Shown: positions 6,813 to 9,831 of the stretch, one piece after another
Layout of the letters: every line of letters begins with the position of its first letter
Position numbering within the stretch: the stretch's first letter is position 1
DNA from: CAIYRG01 sp035577685
GTDB taxonomy: Bacteria > Pseudomonadota > Alphaproteobacteria > Micropepsales > Micropepsaceae
NCBI GenBank assembly: GCA_035577685.1
Contig: DATLVC010000244.1
Location: forward strand, 1 to 9,831
Length of the DNA: 9,831 bases
Reading direction: 5' to 3'
Notes under the pieces: model-generated
Databases searched by the model: none
Seen by the model: only the letters and a program-made list of their open reading frames with translations
Told to the model about the DNA's origin: nothing
Translations under genes and position numbers: made by a program

Positions 6813-7316
6813 ATGTGGAGCATCCGAAAGATGGTTTTGACCGGTGCGGCAATCATTGCGGCAGGAGCGGCGTGGACCGTAAAGAGTAGCGCTCAGGAGA
6901 ATGCGGCTTCGGGCGTGGGCGTTGTCACCGTGTTCGACCACGCGAAGTTGGACACATCCTTTGCCGCCGCGCTGGCAAAGGGAGGCACCGCGCCGATCTG
7001 GAGCCGCACATCCAGCTATGGGACGTCAGAGGTGAGCGTGCACAGCCGGGCGTCGGAGACCTCCGCTTGCCCGCCACAGGGGTGCAGCCACAAGGGCTAT
7101 ACAGCGGTGGTGATTGTGACGAGCGGGGCGGCGACGCTCGTGGTCGGGGGAACGGCTAAGGCTGCCGCGGCCGACAAATTCGGCGGCCAGCTGGTGCAAG
7201 GCGGCCAGTCGCATCGTATCAGCCAGGGCGATGTGTTCATCATGCCTCCGGAAACGTTTCACTGGTACAAGGACGTGGCGACGCCATTTCATTATATCGA
7301 GGTGCCGGTCCCGTAA
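6813..7316 (+). CDS. Exported small cupin-domain protein
   Basis: A 167-residue protein with an N-terminal signal peptide (MWSIRKMVLTGAAIIAAGAA, likely cut after KSSA at about 28) and one cupin beta-barrel. The second cupin motif is clear near 139-151: GDVFIMPPETFHW, with His150 as expected metal ligand. The first motif is unusual: the region before the glycine turn reads CPPQGCSHKGYTAVVIVTSG (86-105). In place of the usual His-x-His there is Cys91-Ser-His93, and the usual Glu is missing; His77 is another possible ligand. Cys86 and Cys91 could instead form a disulfide. Substrate and reaction are unknown, so it could be an enzyme or a binding protein. It follows hpnL by 114 bases with a weak terminator between, and precedes the SoxB-like gene by 116 bases on the same strand. 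Confidence 0.8.
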   Translation: MWSIRKMVLTGAAIIAAGAAWTVKSSAQENAASGVGVVTVFDHAKLDTSFAAALAKGGTAPIWSRTSSYGTSEVSVHSRASETSACPPQGCSHKGYTAVVIVTSGAATLVVGGTAKAAAADKFGGQLVQGGQSHRISQGDVFIMPPETFHWYKDVATPFHYIEVPVP

Positions 7317-7432
7317 CTCTGTCCCGCAGCGATGGAGTTTGCCGACAGTCCGAATACGGATTTTGCGGCGTTTCATCGGATGTCGCTCAGGTCTAACCGC
7401 CGCAGCGAAAGTTTGGCCAGCGTGAGACGATT

Positions 7433-9214
7433 ATGAGCGACGTCAAACACCCTGAAGACGCCGGTTGTAACGGCGCCGGCGAACCCGGCAACCGTTTCCA
7501 GCGTCGCGAGATGCTGTGCCTACTCGGTTCGCTGGGTGCTGGCGTCGCACTAGGCCCCGCGGTAGCCTTGGCCGCATCGAGCGACAGACGCGATGAACTG
7601 CTGAAAAGCAGGGCCGTGCTGAGCGGTAGGGCGAGTAAGTTTACTATTTTGCATACTGCCGACATCCACGCACAACTGCATACCCACGACGAGTTCTTCT
7701 ATGAGAACCGGCGGGCCGTCTACAGGAAGCGCGGTGGATTTGGTGTGCTCAAGGCCATGATCGACACACTGCGGGCGGAAGACCCCAACAACACAATCGT
7801 GATCGATGGTGGCGACTGCTTCCAGGGTGGAGGCGTGGCCGCGTTGAGCGAGGGCAGCGCTCTCGTGCCACTCATGGACCGGATCGGCTATGACCTTATG
7901 CTGCCCGGTAATTGGGAGGTGATCTACGGCAAAGACATGATGCTGAGGAACCTCGGCGGCTATCGCGCGCAAAAAATCTGCGCGAACATGTATCACGCCG
8001 CGTATCCGGCGAGCGCCAAGATTGCCTCCGATCCGAACGCCGGTCTTAGAGGCGAGCTTATCTTTCCGCCTTACTGGATCAAGCAGGTGGCAGGCGCGAA
8101 GATAGGTTTTATCGGATACAACGACCCGCTGACATCGAACCGTCAGTCACCGGCTTACAGCTACGGCATCGCATTCACGAAACCCGAAGCGAACGTTGCG
8201 GAGTACATCCACGTCCTGCGCGATTACGAACGTTGCGCGATGGTATTCCTGGTGACGCACATGGGGCTTGCGCAACAGGTTAACCTGGCCAACAAGCCGG
8301 AAGTGGAAGGCGCGGATTTCATCCTGGGCGCCGATACGCATGAACGCGTGCGCACACCGATTGCCGGCAAATATGCCAGGGTGACGGAACCGGGAGCGTT
8401 CGGTTCTTTTGTGGCACGTCTCGACGTCGTCTTGGAAGACGGCAAGATCAAGGATAGCCACTACGACCTTCTTGAAGTGGACCCGGAGAAGTACCCGGCT
8501 GACAAAGCGATGCTCGCCTTGGTGGCCAATGTGAGCGCGCCCTATCAAGATCGGCTTCGTATGGTCGTTGGAAGCACGAACACAACCCTCGTCCGTTACT
8601 ATGTCCTCGAGAACCCGTTGGATAATCTGATCACCGACGCGATCATGTGGAAGCTGAAACCCAATGTCGCGCTGAGCAACGGCTTTCGTTTCTGCCCGCC
8701 GATCGTCGCCAATGGAAGAACCCCGACGCCGATCACCAACGACGACCTCTGGAGCATGATCCCCGAGGACAGCGAAGCCAAATATGGCGAAGCGACCGGA
8801 CAGCAACTTTGGGACTGGCTCGAGAAGGAATTGGATAATGTATTTGCCAAAGATCCGGCAGTGCGTTTCGGCGGCTGGGTCGTGCGCTTCAAGGGCATGA
8901 CGGTCAATTTCACGATGCGCAATGATCTTGGAAAACGGGTGAACTGGATCAAAATTGCGGACCAGCCCCTCGACCTAAAGAAGACCTATCTTATCGCCGC
9001 ATGTGAGCGTTCCGGAGATCCCGTGGACACGCTATGCCGGCTCGAAAAAGTGGCAAATCCGCGTCGTGCCAACATCACCATGCACAACATTCTGCGTGAA
9101 TATTTGGGCAGGTTCTCGCCGGTGTCTCCGCGGGTCGAAGGTCGTATCACCGCCACCGATGCCCCTTCGGATCTGTTGAGCCAGTTAGATGGCTACGACT
9201 ACAGCTTTCGGTGA
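7433..9214 (+). CDS. Tat-exported SoxB/5'-nucleotidase-family metallophosphoesterase
   Basis: A 593-residue periplasmic enzyme of the 5'-nucleotidase/SoxB superfamily. A twin-arginine signal (QRREMLCLL, Arg24-Arg25, hydrophobic stretch to about Ala48) points to Tat export after cytoplasmic metal loading. The N-terminal metallophosphoesterase domain shows DIH (Asp77, His79), GGD (Asp128), GNWE (Asn160-Trp161), THMG (His276) and GADTH (Asp301, His303). The C-terminal nucleotidase domain starts near NPLDNLITDA (394-403) and includes ALSNGFRF and ITNDDLWSMIP. GNWEVIYG resembles the SoxB GHWEFTYG segment: Trp replaces the nucleotidase catalytic His, while the Asn metal ligand is kept. The first His of the usual GHxH/GHxQ motif is Asp. 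SoxB hydrolyses thiosulfate from SoxY, but no sox genes are present here, so the substrate is open. Its ATG overlaps the stop of a small open frame (ATGA). No strong ribosome site is seen. Confidence 0.85.
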   Translation: MSDVKHPEDAGCNGAGEPGNRFQRREMLCLLGSLGAGVALGPAVALAASSDRRDELLKSRAVLSGRASKFTILHTADIHAQLHTHDEFFYENRRAVYRKRGGFGVLKAMIDTLRAEDPNNTIVIDGGDCFQGGGVAALSEGSALVPLMDRIGYDLMLPGNWEVIYGKDMMLRNLGGYRAQKICANMYHAAYPASAKIASDPNAGLRGELIFPPYWIKQVAGAKIGFIGYNDPLTSNRQSPAYSYGIAFTKPEANVAEYIHVLRDYERCAMVFLVTHMGLAQQVNLANKPEVEGADFILGADTHERVRTPIAGKYARVTEPGAFGSFVARLDVVLEDGKIKDSHYDLLEVDPEKYPADKAMLALVANVSAPYQDRLRMVVGSTNTTLVRYYVLENPLDNLITDAIMWKLKPNVALSNGFRFCPPIVANGRTPTPITNDDLWSMIPEDSEAKYGEATGQQLWDWLEKELDNVFAKDPAVRFGGWVVRFKGMTVNFTMRNDLGKRVNWIKIADQPLDLKKTYLIAACERSGDPVDTLCRLEKVANPRRANITMHNILREYLGRFSPVSPRVEGRITATDAPSDLLSQLDGYDYSFR

Positions 9215-9233
9215 ACTCTTGGAGGGTGGGAAG

Positions 9234-9831
9234 TTACGCCCGGGCGAAGCGCTTGTATTTGATCCGGTGGGGCGTGTCGGCGTCCATCCCGAGCCGTTTC
9301 TTCCGGTCGGCTTCGTAGTCCTGGTAATTGCCCTCGAACCATTCGACGTGGGATTCGCCTTCAAACGCCAGGATATGCGTCGCGATACGGTCCAGGAACC
9401 AGCGATCATGGCTGATGATCATGGCGCAGCCGGCGAAATCCTCCAGCGCGTTTTCCAGCGCGCGCAAGGTCTCCACGTCGAGATCGTTGGTCGGTTCATC
9501 GAGCAGCAACAGATTGGCGCCGGACTTCAGCATCTTGGCCAGATGCACGCGGTTGCGTTCACCGCCCGATAGCTGGCCCACCTTCTTTTGCTGGTCGCCG
9601 CCCTTGAAATTGAACGCGCCCACATAGGCGCGGCTGGGCATGGTGCGCTTGCCCAACTCCAGCACATCGAGTCCGCCGGAGATTTCCTCCCACACGGTCG
9701 CGTTCGGCTTCAGGGAATCGCGCGACTGATCGACATAGCCCATGACCACGGTGTCGCCGACGCGCAAGGCGCCGGTGTCGGGCTTGTCCTGGCCGGTCAG
9801 AAGCCGGAACAGAGTCGTCTTGCCCGCGCCA
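9234..9831 (-). CDS. ettA: Energy-dependent translational throttle protein EttA (ABC-F), C-terminal part
   Basis: The C-terminal 198 residues of an ABC-F ATPase; the N-terminus lies beyond the right edge. The frame enters within the Walker A motif of the second ATPase domain (GAGKTTLFRLLTG). It continues through the signature LSGGERNRVHLAKML, Walker B LLLLDEPTNDLD and switch-His ISHDRWFLDRIATHIL, ending with HRIKYKRFARA. The RALENALEDFAGCAMIISHD segment and the RIKYKR tail are typical of EttA rather than Uup or other ABC-F proteins. EttA binds the ribosomal E site and gates early elongation according to ATP/ADP level. A full EttA is about 555 residues, so roughly the last third is here. It converges on the SoxB-like gene with 19 bases between stops. 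It is a housekeeping gene, unconnected in function to its neighbours as far as can be seen. Confidence 0.93.
   Translation of the reverse strand, partial: GAGKTTLFRLLTGQDKPDTGALRVGDTVVMGYVDQSRDSLKPNATVWEEISGGLDVLELGKRTMPSRAYVGAFNFKGGDQQKKVGQLSGGERNRVHLAKMLKSGANLLLLDEPTNDLDVETLRALENALEDFAGCAMIISHDRWFLDRIATHILAFEGESHVEWFEGNYQDYEADRKKRLGMDADTPHRIKYKRFARA

Noticed and set aside
9237..9246. Perfect 10-bp palindrome CGCCCGGGCG near the ettA stop
   Set aside because: No loop and no T-run; lies within the final ettA codons and is expected by chance in GC-rich DNA.
9189..9572. Plus-strand frame of 127 codons
   Set aside because: Antisense to ettA and overlapping the end of the SoxB-like gene; no motif.

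Overview
The window looks like chromosomal DNA from a GC-rich, hopanoid-making Gram-negative bacterium, most likely an alphaproteobacterium. This rests on an HpnN-type RND transporter, an HpnL-type membrane protein, an MlaA/VacJ lipoprotein and an EttA-type ABC-F protein, all with alphaproteobacterial-style high-GC codon use. Genus and species cannot be told from the sequence alone. No tRNA, rRNA, insertion sequence, integrase or CRISPR array was seen.

Left part (1-5611, all on the minus strand, so read from right to left): a DUF2141 secreted protein (5611-5165); a 306-base spacer with an exact 18-bp tandem duplication; then mlaA (4858-4139), hpnN (4136-1512, only 2 bases after mlaA) and a GTG-started outer-membrane beta-barrel protein (1428 to beyond base 1). 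This reads as an envelope lipid-transport operon: an inner-membrane RND pump, an outer-membrane lipoprotein and an outer-membrane barrel.

Middle (5718-6698, plus strand): hpnL, divergent from the DUF2141 gene. HpnL and HpnN are both accessory proteins of hopanoid metabolism. The squalene/hopene synthesis genes themselves (hpnC/D/E, hpnF, hpnH) are not in the window. A weak terminator-like hairpin follows hpnL.

Right part: a small exported cupin protein with a strong Shine-Dalgarno sequence (6813-7316), then a Tat-exported SoxB/5'-nucleotidase-type metallophosphoesterase (7433-9214), both on the plus strand. The latter converges, with only 19 bases between stop codons, on the C-terminal part of ettA (minus strand, running off the right edge). 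No sulfur-oxidation (sox) partner genes accompany the SoxB-like protein, and its active-site motifs are a mixture of SoxB-like and nucleotidase-like residues.

No clearly new system is proven. The best leads are the MlaA-HpnN-barrel arrangement as a possible hopanoid/phospholipid route to the outer membrane, the orphan SoxB-like enzyme with altered metal motifs, the cupin with a Cys-x-His in place of His-x-His, and the tandem palindromic repeat upstream of mlaA.
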